From NCBI RefSeq assembly GCF_907164905.1, contig NZ_CAJRAF010000002.1:62001-126000 (forward strand): a DNA stretch of 64,000 nt. Direction: 5' to 3'. How positions within the stretch are numbered: position 1 is the stretch's first letter; each line of letters starts with the position of its first letter. The notes under the pieces are model-generated. The model saw nothing but the letters and a program-made list of their open reading frames with translations. It was not told the DNA's origin and made no database searches. Source of the stretch: Dyadobacter sp. CECT 9275 (GTDB lineage: Bacteria; Bacteroidota; Bacteroidia; Cytophagales; Spirosomataceae). This document shows positions 50,935 through 59,839 of this stretch, one piece after another. The translations under genes and the position numbers were made by a program.

Positions 50935-53631
50935 TTACTTACCCGCCTTCTTACCTTTTGATTCGGAATATATTGGGTTATTTTTATTGCCTCCTGACAT
51001 TAGATAAGCAACCAGATCCCTTAGCTCGTCGGGGTTTAATCCGTTGATCAGGCCCGGAAGCATCATTGAAACAGTTGAAATCTTTGTAGTGGCAACGGTT
51101 TTTTTCGGAATTTTACGAATGGTTTTGGTATCAAATGGATTTTGAGAGATGTAATAAAAATTCGCATCTTCATCCGTTTGGCGTCCCACAACGGATTCTC
51201 CGTCCTTTAACTGATAAGATACCGAAGCATATTGGTCGGAAATGGTTTTATCCGGAACAATGATTGCTTCAAGCATATCCTTAGTGGAAAAGCGCGTTCC
51301 TAGTTGCGTCAAGTCTGGGCCCACATCGGCACCCTCTCCCTGGATCATATGACAGCGGCTGCACAGTACTGCCGAGAAAATCATTTTACCCTTTTCAAAA
51401 TCCCGGTTTTGTAAGCTGTCCTGCACCAATTGTACCGCTTCGTCCACTTTCCATCCCCTTCCCGGACCTTTGGGTGAATATGATTTAACAATATCATTTC
51501 CGCTTCCTGTTAAAAGTTCTGCTCCTGAAAGTTTATCATAATAGCCAAGTTTTTCCTTCGGAACATTTTTAAGAGCGAGCTGACGGGATTTGTCTATAAA
51601 ACCGATGTAGCTCCGCCCGCCTTGATAGCTGAAAGCTTTTTTATACCACTTGAAATATTCGTCGCGAAGTTGTGGTGTCCAGCCGGTTTTAGCCCCGCTA
51701 AGAACGAAAGCATAAAAAGTTTGCTGTTTGGCAGGCATTTTTTCAAGCATACCAGCAATGTCTAACCCATATTGAGGGTTTCGTAGAATTAAATCCGAAG
51801 ATGCTGTTGCGGTTTCGTTGTCCTTATCATCAAAAGCCTCATTTTTCAACAGCAGTTGCATGGTTTTGTCCACAGCTTTGGGAGCCTCAAGGAATACCAG
51901 CAATTTGCTAAATAACCTGTTGGCAAGAGGAGATACAGATGGATAGCTGGGGTCTAGGTAGTTGATGACCTGCGTTCTAGTAGTACCTTCCAGTGGTCCG
52001 TAGCGGAAAAAAGCAACTTCAAATGTCCGCAGAAGGTCTAGCTTGGGGGTTTCGGGTAATTTTTTATAGTCAATACTGATCAGTCCTTTGAGTAATGCAT
52101 CTTTTGTGGAAGCATTTCCCTGACGAGCCAGCGCAAGCAATGCGTAAACCTTGGTTTGGGGATTGGTTTCAGCCAGGGCCTTAGCTTTCCACTGGTCCAG
52201 TGGCTGATGTTCAACCGCCAGGCGTGCCGCATATCTTACCGATCTGTCAGCATGTGACAGATATGGCCAGGCACTTTCTACTGCTTTGGGATCCACTCCT
52301 ACGTGGAATTTTTCCAGGGAGGTACGCAGTTTATGCTCGGGGGTTAAATTGACAGCGGCAACGTTGGTGCCAGCCTTAAAAGTTTTATAATCCTTGTGGT
52401 AAACTCTGTAAAGGTCTGATTCCAGACGGCGTCCGCCGGTGAGGAAATAAAGCGCACCGTCGGGGCCAATGACTCCATCGGTTAAAGGCAATGGAGACCC
52501 TGACAAGAATTCTTCGTGATCCGCCGTGTAGGTTCCTCCGGAAGGTTTCAGATGAAGCCCATGCATGATACCAAAGCTCCAGTCAAATGCCAGTAAGGTA
52601 TTTTTATACTTTTCGGGGAAAAGAGCATCTTTCAAATAAATAAGATTGGTGGGAGACCCCTGGCCGATATTCATTACAGCAGGCATGTTGTCCGGAAACG
52701 ATGGAGCCCACTTGGCGTCACCGGTTCGCCAGCCGAATTCGCTGGCACTTGTAGCGTGGCACACACGGGTGGGGCGGTACCACGGCGTTCCAAAATCCCA
52801 TTCCATATCAGAGTCATAGGTAAACATGTCGCCAGCCTCATTAAAGGCAATGTCGAAAGGGTTGCGATAACCTGCACTGATAAGTTCCCATTTCTTTCCT
52901 TCGGGATCGGTATGGGCAATCCATCCTCCTGGTGCCATTCTGTCATTGGCATGGCCACGGGGATCCTTAATGAATGGGAACAGATTGTCGTTGGTCCAGT
53001 TGTTGGGAAGCCGGTATATATCCATTTCGGGTAGGTCGGTATGATTTCCTGCTACCACATAGAGCGATTTCTTATCAGGCGAAATCTGTACACTATGCGG
53101 ACCGTGCTCACCTTCACCGTGCATTGACTTGAGCAAAGTTATTTTATCGTACTGATCGTTGTTATTGGTATCCTGAAGACGGTAAAGGCCACTTCCCTTT
53201 GGAAAGCGTGCATTTCTGCCATTATTGATAACCACATATAAACTATTGAAAGCATAAAGCAGCCCGTGAGCGAAGCCCATGCCGATTTTTGCCGTATCCC
53301 CTTCAATCTTTAGAGTTTCAATGACGGGTTTGTCCGAAGAGCCAATGGGCGGTAATACAACCCGGTATAACGAACCGTATTGGTCGGAGGTAATCAGGCG
53401 TCCTTTATCATCGAAAGCCATGGATACCCAGGAGCCATCTGAAGCTTCGGATGGGCTGAACAGGTGTTCTGCCTTGAATCCTTCCGGTAATTTTAATTTA
53501 TCAACTTTAGAGGAGCCTGGTGGCATGTGCCTAGCTGTTCTGTTACTCAGCATGATTCCGCTGAAAGCTGCAACAGCTACCACTGCGGCCAGGCTCATAG
53601 GAATTTTAAACCATTGTTTTTTTGTGTACAT
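50935..53631 (-). CDS. PVC-type membrane-bound dehydrogenase with C-terminal cytochrome c domain
   Basis: An 898-residue protein. An N-terminal anchor or signal (about 12-30) is followed by a beta-propeller of the Pirellula/Verrucomicrobium-type dehydrogenase (L-P-E-G-F-K-A-E-H-L-F, G-R-L-I-T-S-D-Q-Y-G, G-E-H-G-P-H-S-V, W-I-A-H-T-D-P-E-G-K-K-W, L-T-D-G-V-I-G-P-D-G-A-L-Y). A HEAT-like helical middle (430-720) comes next. The C-terminal heme c domain has C-S-R-C-H at about 756-760 and distal L-P-G-L-I-N-G-L. Probably a periplasmic sugar or polyol dehydrogenase passing electrons to heme; the substrate is not shown. Confidence 0.85.
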   Translation of the reverse strand: MYTKKQWFKIPMSLAAVVAVAAFSGIMLSNRTARHMPPGSSKVDKLKLPEGFKAEHLFSPSEASDGSWVSMAFDDKGRLITSDQYGSLYRVVLPPIGSSDKPVIETLKIEGDTAKIGMGFAHGLLYAFNSLYVVINNGRNARFPKGSGLYRLQDTNNNDQYDKITLLKSMHGEGEHGPHSVQISPDKKSLYVVAGNHTDLPEMDIYRLPNNWTNDNLFPFIKDPRGHANDRMAPGGWIAHTDPEGKKWELISAGYRNPFDIAFNEAGDMFTYDSDMEWDFGTPWYRPTRVCHATSASEFGWRTGDAKWAPSFPDNMPAVMNIGQGSPTNLIYLKDALFPEKYKNTLLAFDWSFGIMHGLHLKPSGGTYTADHEEFLSGSPLPLTDGVIGPDGALYFLTGGRRLESDLYRVYHKDYKTFKAGTNVAAVNLTPEHKLRTSLEKFHVGVDPKAVESAWPYLSHADRSVRYAARLAVEHQPLDQWKAKALAETNPQTKVYALLALARQGNASTKDALLKGLISIDYKKLPETPKLDLLRTFEVAFFRYGPLEGTTRTQVINYLDPSYPSVSPLANRLFSKLLVFLEAPKAVDKTMQLLLKNEAFDDKDNETATASSDLILRNPQYGLDIAGMLEKMPAKQQTFYAFVLSGAKTGWTPQLRDEYFKWYKKAFSYQGGRSYIGFIDKSRQLALKNVPKEKLGYYDKLSGAELLTGSGNDIVKSYSPKGPGRGWKVDEAVQLVQDSLQNRDFEKGKMIFSAVLCSRCHMIQGEGADVGPDLTQLGTRFSTKDMLEAIIVPDKTISDQYASVSYQLKDGESVVGRQTDEDANFYYISQNPFDTKTIRKIPKKTVATTKISTVSMMLPGLINGLNPDELRDLVAYLMSGGNKNNPIYSESKGKKAGK

Positions 53632-53998
53632 TTTTTAGTAAAGAGTTTAAATACTATAACTTTTAATCGTTTAGTTTCCGGACCCAATGCCAATGTTCGG
53701 GATTTACCGGATCGTTCAGTTCTGGGATCAGATTTTGATAAAGGCTTCGTGGTTAAATGGTTTAGTGAATAATTAATCCCAAAATAATAAAATAAATACT
53801 TCAAATTATTCTGATAAGCTGCAAGTTTATGATTTAAGTTTAAGCCGCCCATCCTGTGGTATAGGGTTAGGCGGGATTTGGGATGGTTCCTCGCCGACCA
53901 AGCCTGAGCAGATTGTTTTAGAATAGCTGTTAGACTTACTGCTAATAAACAGTAATAAAAGAAAAGAGCCGCTCCGTAAGGCTGAGCGGCTTTTCATT
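53632..53998. other. Spacer upstream of the dehydrogenase gene
   Basis: 367 bases; it holds a terminator for the DUF1501 gene at 53961-53995 and presumably a leftward promoter. No gene and no exact -7 box seen. Confidence 0.4.
53961..53995 (-). terminator. Hairpin terminator after the DUF1501 gene
   Basis: Arms AGCCGCTC (53967-53974) and GAGCGGCT (53984-53991), T-rich on the minus strand, four bases beyond the DUF1501 stop codon. Confidence 0.75.
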
Positions 53999-55438
53999 TC
54001 AGGCAATTTTTTCAGTCAGTAATTCCTTCACCACCTGCCCTTTTCCGTCCGGCGTGGTGTAGAAGGGGCGTTTTTCCACTTCGTACTGAGTCTCGGGCGG
54101 AATACCCAGGGCATGGTAAATAGTCTGGTGCACCTGGGCAATTTTTATAGGGTTTTCGATGGTTTTACAAGGCCTTTCATCCGCTGTTTTCCCATATACA
54201 AAACCCTTTTTAATACCCCCGCCAAACATGAGCATAGAACCTCCGTCGGTAAAATGGCGGTGCATACCATAGAATTTCGGTTCCGAAAGGATGTCTGGCT
54301 GAGGTACCTGTTCCTGTACTTTAATGTCGGGCTTACCTTCTACCATCATATCCCGGCTGAACTCACTTGCCAGCACGATAAGGGTACGGTCCAGGTGGCC
54401 CGTTTTGTCAAGATCCTTAATCAATTGCGCAATAGGCCCGTCAATCTGTCTTTTCATTTCCTCCAGGCGGGTGTGTCCGTTCTCGTGGGTATCCCACCCT
54501 TTGAAAGGTTCATATTCGGTAGTGACGCTGATAAACCTCGCTCCCTGCTCCGTGAGCCTTCGTGCCAGCAGACAGCCTAAACCAAACCTGCCGGTGTTAT
54601 AGATATCATAACTTTCCTTTGGCTCCGTATGCAGGTCAAATGCTTTGGACTCCGGAGAATTTAGCAACGCATAAGCCTGTTCCATGGATCTTTTCAGGGA
54701 TTCTCTCTGATAGTCAGAGCCAAACTCCCCTACCGGACTGTTGTTAATCAGTTCGTTATAAAGTTGGTTACGTCTTTCAAAACGTTTGGCATCCATTCCC
54801 ACGGGTGGCCTCACACTTTCCAGACCCTGGCTTGGATCCGGAATGAAAAATGGCCCAAATTCATTTCCCAGAAAACCTGCTGTATGGAAAGCTTTCAGCT
54901 CTTCGGCCTCTCCTACTGTGAACCTTTGGCCGATGTCAATAAATGCAGGGATGACCGGATTTTTTGGACCGAGTTCCTTGGCGATCCAGGAGCCCATGTG
55001 CGGAGCGGCAACCGTCTGGGGTGGTTCGTAACAGGTATGCCAGTGATACTGGTGGCGCGAGTGCAAGATATGCCCCATGTCGGCAGCGACGTAAGAACGG
55101 ATTAACGTACCTTTGTCCATCACCTTCCCGATAGACTGCAGCCCGTCTGAAAAATGGATACCATCCAGCACTGTCGGTACAGATTTGAAGGTACTCAGTA
55201 CACGGTTTCCTTCCATATCTTTTTCGAAGGGCGTATACTTTTTAGGATCAAAAGTCTCGGTATGCGCCATGCCGCCAGCCATCCACAGGAGTATAACCGT
55301 ATCGGCGGAGGAATTGGCACCGGCTTTTCCTTTACAGCTCGAAAGTATGCCGGACAGCGGAGCACCGGCTGCCAGGGCTGCCATGGTAGCTGCGCTGGCC
55401 CGCTGCAAAAATTCTCTTCTATTCCAGTTTGAGTTCAT
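53999..55438 (-). CDS. DUF1501 protein, Tat-exported
   Basis: A 479-residue protein with an N-terminal twin-arginine signal (N-R-R-E-F-L-Q-R-A-S) followed by a hydrophobic stretch and S-S-C. The DUF1501 domain, a member of the alkaline-phosphatase-like superfamily, shows W-M-A-G-G-M-A-H-T-E-T-F-D-P, H-S-R-H-Q-Y-H-W-H-T, G-W-D-T-H-E-N-G-H and L-I-V-L-A-S-E-F-S-R-D. It nearly always travels with DUF1549/DUF1553 cytochrome proteins, as here (next gene upstream on the same strand). Biochemical function unknown. Confidence 0.9.
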   Translation of the reverse strand: MNSNWNRREFLQRASAATMAALAAGAPLSGILSSCKGKAGANSSADTVILLWMAGGMAHTETFDPKKYTPFEKDMEGNRVLSTFKSVPTVLDGIHFSDGLQSIGKVMDKGTLIRSYVAADMGHILHSRHQYHWHTCYEPPQTVAAPHMGSWIAKELGPKNPVIPAFIDIGQRFTVGEAEELKAFHTAGFLGNEFGPFFIPDPSQGLESVRPPVGMDAKRFERRNQLYNELINNSPVGEFGSDYQRESLKRSMEQAYALLNSPESKAFDLHTEPKESYDIYNTGRFGLGCLLARRLTEQGARFISVTTEYEPFKGWDTHENGHTRLEEMKRQIDGPIAQLIKDLDKTGHLDRTLIVLASEFSRDMMVEGKPDIKVQEQVPQPDILSEPKFYGMHRHFTDGGSMLMFGGGIKKGFVYGKTADERPCKTIENPIKIAQVHQTIYHALGIPPETQYEVEKRPFYTTPDGKGQVVKELLTEKIA

Positions 55439-55670
55439 TTACTTTCTTATAAATATTTGATAATCAATTAACTGAGGTGATATACTTTTCGTATTAAATA
55501 AATGTATTAATTAATACTCAATTTTTAGAACTTATAAATTTCTATTATACTTTTTATATATTTCAATTGTATCGATAAGTATTGTTTTACAGTCGGGATT
55601 AGCGTTTTTGAAACCAGTAATTTGCTGCCAATCAGGGGAAACCCAACGGTACGCTGAAAGGTTTCTTTCA
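55439..55670. other. AT-rich spacer between DUF1501 and DUF1553 genes
   Basis: 232 bases, strongly AT-rich, with no terminator hairpin, so the two genes may be read together. No gene seen. Confidence 0.35.
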
Positions 55671-58034
55671 CTAATAAATTAACTGAAACTCTGGTACCAG
55701 TGCCATGGCCCACACCAGATCTTCAATACCTTCTTCGCTCGGTTTCGGCCCCAGTATTTTCTTTGCTGTTGCCAGCTCCTTGGGCTGCGGATATCTGCCG
55801 AATGCTTTCCGGTAAAGTTCTGTAACCAGGGAGTCGGAGGTTGGATACCTTGCTTTCCATTGTTTTGCGCCCTGCTTAAGGGTTTGCGTGAATTTGTTTC
55901 CATTGGTAAGTTCCAGGGCTTGCAGCAGGTTGGCTTGCGAAGTTCTGTTGGTACTTACTGTCTCCCGGTTGGGCCTTCCCAGTGAGGTCAGGAAGGGGTC
56001 ATTTTTTACGAAACCGGCTCTTGCAAAAGGAAGCTGGCTTTTTATATCTTCGGGTAGCAACTTCGCAACAATGGCGGAGTCGGCGTACATCGGGTTAAAG
56101 GCCATGCTGATGGCATCGGTAAATTGTTCGGCTGTCAGGCGCCTGCGCACCATACCTGTAAATTTGTAATCATTGGCCATGATATCCCCTGCTTCCTTGA
56201 CCGAAGTTGACGGCAGCTGATAGGTTTTGGAGGTAACGATGGCAAAGATCAGTTTTTTAATATCATAACCGTTGGTAGCAAAGTCCGAAGCCATCCAGTC
56301 GAGCAGATCTTCGCTCCATGGTACGTTGTCCATCATATCCACTGGTTCGATGATCCCGCGGCCCAGCAGCTGCGCCCAAATCCGGTTCACCAACGTCCGG
56401 TACAGGCGTCCATCTTTGGGCTGTACCAAAAGATCGGCAAGTTGCCGGAGACGTTTTTCAGTACTGGCATCTACACTGATTTCGCCAAGTTCGGGGAAGA
56501 GAATTCGTGTACCTGCAATTTTCCCGGTAGGTTTGTCGCAGCGGTTAATTTCGAGCAGCGTATCCGCAAAAATATTAGCAAAGGCATAGGAGTCTGCCAG
56601 TTTCCAGTCGCTGATAAAGCTATCGTGGCAGGAGGCGCATTTAAGGTTAAGGCCAAGAAAAACCTGCGAAACATTCTGCGCCGCCTGCATTTCGGTACGC
56701 TGGCTGGAGTTGATCGTCCCCCTCCATTTGATGCCTTTTATGAATCCTTCGGATTCTTTGGTAGGACTGATCAGTTGTTTTACAAATTCGTTGTAAGGCT
56801 TGTTGCTCTGCAGGGAGGAATAAAGCCATTTGGTAATATCAAAGCGGCCTCCGGTGATATATCCTGTGCCGGAATAGTCGTTTCGCAGGGCGTCGTTCCA
56901 GAACGACATCCAGTGCTGGGCGTAATCATTATTTTTATTGAGCAGTTCCTGCGCAAGGATTTCTCTCTTGTCGGGGCGGTTATCTGCCAGGAAAGCATCT
57001 ATTTTTTCAGGTGTGGGAAGCAGTCCGACAATGTCAAGGTATACCCGCCTGATGTAAATCCGATCGTCAACAACAGGTTTCCATTCAATCTTGTTTTTTT
57101 GGAAATAGGCGTTTACCAGTCTGTCTATCGGTTTTACGATATCTCCGCTCGGCGCAGGCAGTGCCGGGGTGCGCGGTTCAAGTGCTGCCACACGGTATAT
57201 GCTCTTTTCCTTGCCATCAGGCCAGGGAGCGCCTTTTTCAATCCAGTAAGTCAAAACATTAATTTCCTTTTCGGTCAGCCGTTTGCCTTTGGTCGGCATT
57301 GCGTCCTTATCTCCTTTGGGAAGTGATATCCTCCTGATCAGTTCACTTTTATCAGGATGCTGGGGCACCACCACCACGCCGTGCTCGCCACCCTTCATGA
57401 TCATATCCTTACTGTCCAGGCGAAGTTCTCCTTTTATCTTGGATTCAGAATGGCAGCTGTAACAGTTATGCGCCAGGATCGTTCTTACTTCCACGTTGAG
57501 ATCCTGGATCTGCTGAGGAGTAAGCGCTTTGCCGTCGTTTACGAATTTGAAATCGGGTTGATCAACTCCATCTGCAAGTGGTTCTTCTTTTGAAAACGGC
57601 AACACACTGGAAATATAGTCGTCGCCATGGGTAAGCATGGCACCATAATGCCCTGCAAGAGATACTCCCACAACCGTAAGAATCAGCAGAGAGCGGTAAA
57701 GCGCAATTTTCCCCCGGGTCAATGCGAAGACGGTCATACAGGATAATACCATGGTAGCAATTCCTGCCCAACGGTGAATTTCCAGGCTGTCGCCGCCGTA
57801 TTCTCCCTCACCTGCCAGCAGCCATCCGAATGCCACAGCCACTACGGCACTACCGGCTCCAATCCATAATAATAAATTAATCCCGGCCCTGAGCTTGTCT
57901 GAGTTATGTTTCCAGTCAATAAGCTCCAGTAATAAAGCCACACAAAGCAAGCCAACGGGGAAGTGCACCATCAGCGGGTGCAGCCTGCCGAAAAACTGCC
58001 ATAGCCAAAAGGTTTCAATCGTTTCTAGTAACAC
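55671..58034 (-). CDS. DUF2231/heme c/DUF1549/DUF1553 membrane protein (PSD1 type)
   Basis: A 787-residue protein. The N-terminal 130 residues hold four hydrophobic segments of the DUF2231 kind (H-P-L-M-V-H-F-P-V-G-L-L). A planctomycete cytochrome c domain follows with C-Y-S-C-H at about 190-194 and A-M-P-T-K-G-K-R-L-T. The DUF1549 region (300-490) contains a second C-A-S-C-H at about 464, and the DUF1553 region (520-780) ends the chain. Such proteins are membrane-anchored, di-heme and of unknown reaction; the set with DUF1501 is typical of Planctomycetes and some Cytophagales. Probably an electron-transfer or oxidative enzyme facing the periplasm. Confidence 0.88.
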   Translation of the reverse strand: MLLETIETFWLWQFFGRLHPLMVHFPVGLLCVALLLELIDWKHNSDKLRAGINLLLWIGAGSAVVAVAFGWLLAGEGEYGGDSLEIHRWAGIATMVLSCMTVFALTRGKIALYRSLLILTVVGVSLAGHYGAMLTHGDDYISSVLPFSKEEPLADGVDQPDFKFVNDGKALTPQQIQDLNVEVRTILAHNCYSCHSESKIKGELRLDSKDMIMKGGEHGVVVVPQHPDKSELIRRISLPKGDKDAMPTKGKRLTEKEINVLTYWIEKGAPWPDGKEKSIYRVAALEPRTPALPAPSGDIVKPIDRLVNAYFQKNKIEWKPVVDDRIYIRRVYLDIVGLLPTPEKIDAFLADNRPDKREILAQELLNKNNDYAQHWMSFWNDALRNDYSGTGYITGGRFDITKWLYSSLQSNKPYNEFVKQLISPTKESEGFIKGIKWRGTINSSQRTEMQAAQNVSQVFLGLNLKCASCHDSFISDWKLADSYAFANIFADTLLEINRCDKPTGKIAGTRILFPELGEISVDASTEKRLRQLADLLVQPKDGRLYRTLVNRIWAQLLGRGIIEPVDMMDNVPWSEDLLDWMASDFATNGYDIKKLIFAIVTSKTYQLPSTSVKEAGDIMANDYKFTGMVRRRLTAEQFTDAISMAFNPMYADSAIVAKLLPEDIKSQLPFARAGFVKNDPFLTSLGRPNRETVSTNRTSQANLLQALELTNGNKFTQTLKQGAKQWKARYPTSDSLVTELYRKAFGRYPQPKELATAKKILGPKPSEEGIEDLVWAMALVPEFQLIY

Positions 58035-58319
58035 TGGTAAAGAGAAATTAGTGGTTCAGGATAAATACAGAATGATGAATTAAAATACAATATTTTGATC
58101 AATGAGTATAAAATAATTAATACAAGTATAAACGGATTGTGAGAATCTACTGTCCTGTTGTGTCTGTTTCGCCAGGATCGTGAATGGATAAATAACGGCT
58201 TCTTATTTATATCATGTGGTGTGTGTAGTATTGTTTATATAACGAAATATTGTATAATTTTAAGATAAATAAAAGGAGAATTCGCAGCAAGCGCGAATCC
58301 TCCTTCTGTAATGGCAATT
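58035..58319. other. Spacer upstream of the DUF1553 gene
   Basis: 285 AT-rich bases; it holds the SusD terminator at 58271-58307 and presumably a promoter for the DUF1553 gene. No exact -7 box seen. Confidence 0.35.
58271..58307 (-). terminator. Hairpin terminator after the SusD gene
   Basis: Arms AAGGAGAATTCGC (58273-58285) and GCGAATCCTCCTT (58293-58305), 12 of 13 paired, T-rich on the minus strand; 13 bases past the SusD stop. Confidence 0.75.
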
Positions 58320-59837
58320 TTAATAACCCGGATTTTGTACCAGCTTGGCATTGATCAAAATCTGAGGTGCCGGTAAAGGCAGTACATATTCAAAATCACT
58401 GAATATGTAATCATTTGAATTAAAAGGTACATTCCCACGGTCCACTGTTGGTTTGGCCTTTTCCATTGCACCATGTGCATTCATGAAGGCAGCCCATTGG
58501 GCAGGTGTTTTGGTTCGTTTAAGGTCAAACCATCTGTGGTTTTCAAAGGCAAGTTCCAACCTTCTCTCTTTAAGTACCGCAGTTCTGAAATCATCCTTGC
58601 CAGCGGGGGCTGCATCGGGAAGGCCGGCACGTTTACGGATCTGGTTGAGGTACCCTAGTGCTTCGGCTGTGGGGCCAGTCTGCTCATTCATAGCTTCTGA
58701 CAACATGAGCAGCACGTCCGCATATCTCAGTACGGGCCAGTTGGTATTGGTCCGCTGTACAATAGTGTGCGGATAGTTGTACTTGGATACGTAGGGAACC
58801 GGATATTCTTTTCCATCCAGTATAAAGCTGGTCTTTAAAGAGATATCTTTTCTAAGATCCCCTTTTTCGTAAGCAGCAATAATGTCATTGGTTGGTACAT
58901 TCCTTCCCCCGTTTGTACCAGCCGCATATCCTGTTACTGCTCCTTTGGATACCCTTGGCGCAAATACATACTGGAAGCTGCTTTGCTCACCGAGGTCGTT
59001 GTCTCCCTGATACTGAATCTCAAAGATGGATTCGATACCATTCTTTTTGGCCGGGGAAGGATCAAAATTGTCGGCATAGTTGGCATTAAGAGCATATCCG
59101 AGTGCAGTTACTTCCTTGAGCGTGGTAATCGCTTCGGCATATTTTTTCTGGATGAGATACGTTTTACCGAGCAGGCTTAACGCAGCACCTTTGGTAGCAC
59201 GTCCTTTGTCACCGGCAGCTGCATATTTTGCAGGCAGCAGGGCCGCGGCTTCTTTCAGATCTTTCTCCACCTGTGCCCATACTTCTGCCTGCGGCGACCT
59301 TACCAAATCAAAGGCCGGATCAGGTGTAGAAAGCGTTGAGGTAACAATTACCACGTCCCCGAAATATTGGACCAGATTGAAGTACATGTAACCTCTGAGA
59401 AATTTCAGTTGGCCTTCGATCTCTTTTTTGGAAGCGTCCGCTATTTCAGCAACAGCCAGTTTTTCAAGGGTAAGGTTGTTGTTGTAAAGCGCTGAATAAT
59501 AGCCGTTCCACAGGTTGGCAATTTCACCGTTTCCCGAGTTGATAGTCGAAAAGTCGAATGCTTCCCATCCTCCCGCTCCACCACGGTCCGACGGGTTCAA
59601 ATCAATGGTCGTATTGTCGGTCTGAAACTCACCAAACAGGTAGGCAGTGTTGTTAAGCGTCTGAACCTGTCCGTATACTCCGTTCAGGGCTTGTTTGGCC
59701 TGAGCTTCGTTTTTATAGAAAACGTCAACACCTACCTTGGTAGGGTCCGTCTCGTTAAGGAAATCTTCGCTGCACGATGTATGTAACAAAGTAAGGGCGA
59801 TGATTCCTATTGCGGTTATATTTTTCATGTTCATCAT
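58320..59837 (-). CDS. SusD/RagB family nutrient-binding outer-membrane lipoprotein
   Basis: A 505-residue lipoprotein (lipobox L-H-T-S-C, Cys about 22; start may be any of the Met at 1, 2 or 4). N-terminal SusD-like region (F-L-N-E-T-D-P-T-K-V, F-Y-K-N-E-A-Q-A-K-Q-A-L-N-G-V-Y) and C-terminal RagB region (W-P-V-L-R-Y-A-D-V-L-L-M-L-S-E-A-M-N-E, L-N-Q-I-R-K-R-A-G-L, E-R-R-L-E-L-A-F-E-N-H-R-W-F-D-L-K-R) are complete. It forms the lid of a TonB-linked importer with the SusC protein, whose gene ends two bases upstream. Ligand unknown; likely an oligosaccharide or glycoside. Confidence 0.95.
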   Translation of the reverse strand: MMNMKNITAIGIIALTLLHTSCSEDFLNETDPTKVGVDVFYKNEAQAKQALNGVYGQVQTLNNTAYLFGEFQTDNTTIDLNPSDRGGAGGWEAFDFSTINSGNGEIANLWNGYYSALYNNNLTLEKLAVAEIADASKKEIEGQLKFLRGYMYFNLVQYFGDVVIVTSTLSTPDPAFDLVRSPQAEVWAQVEKDLKEAAALLPAKYAAAGDKGRATKGAALSLLGKTYLIQKKYAEAITTLKEVTALGYALNANYADNFDPSPAKKNGIESIFEIQYQGDNDLGEQSSFQYVFAPRVSKGAVTGYAAGTNGGRNVPTNDIIAAYEKGDLRKDISLKTSFILDGKEYPVPYVSKYNYPHTIVQRTNTNWPVLRYADVLLMLSEAMNEQTGPTAEALGYLNQIRKRAGLPDAAPAGKDDFRTAVLKERRLELAFENHRWFDLKRTKTPAQWAAFMNAHGAMEKAKPTVDRGNVPFNSNDYIFSDFEYVLPLPAPQILINAKLVQNPGY

Positions 59838-59839
59838 GG

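Noticed and set aside
56442..57326. 294-codon plus-strand frame antisense to the DUF1549/DUF1553 gene
   Set aside because: The opposite strand encodes a complete multi-domain protein with two heme motifs; the antisense product shows no recognisable family features.
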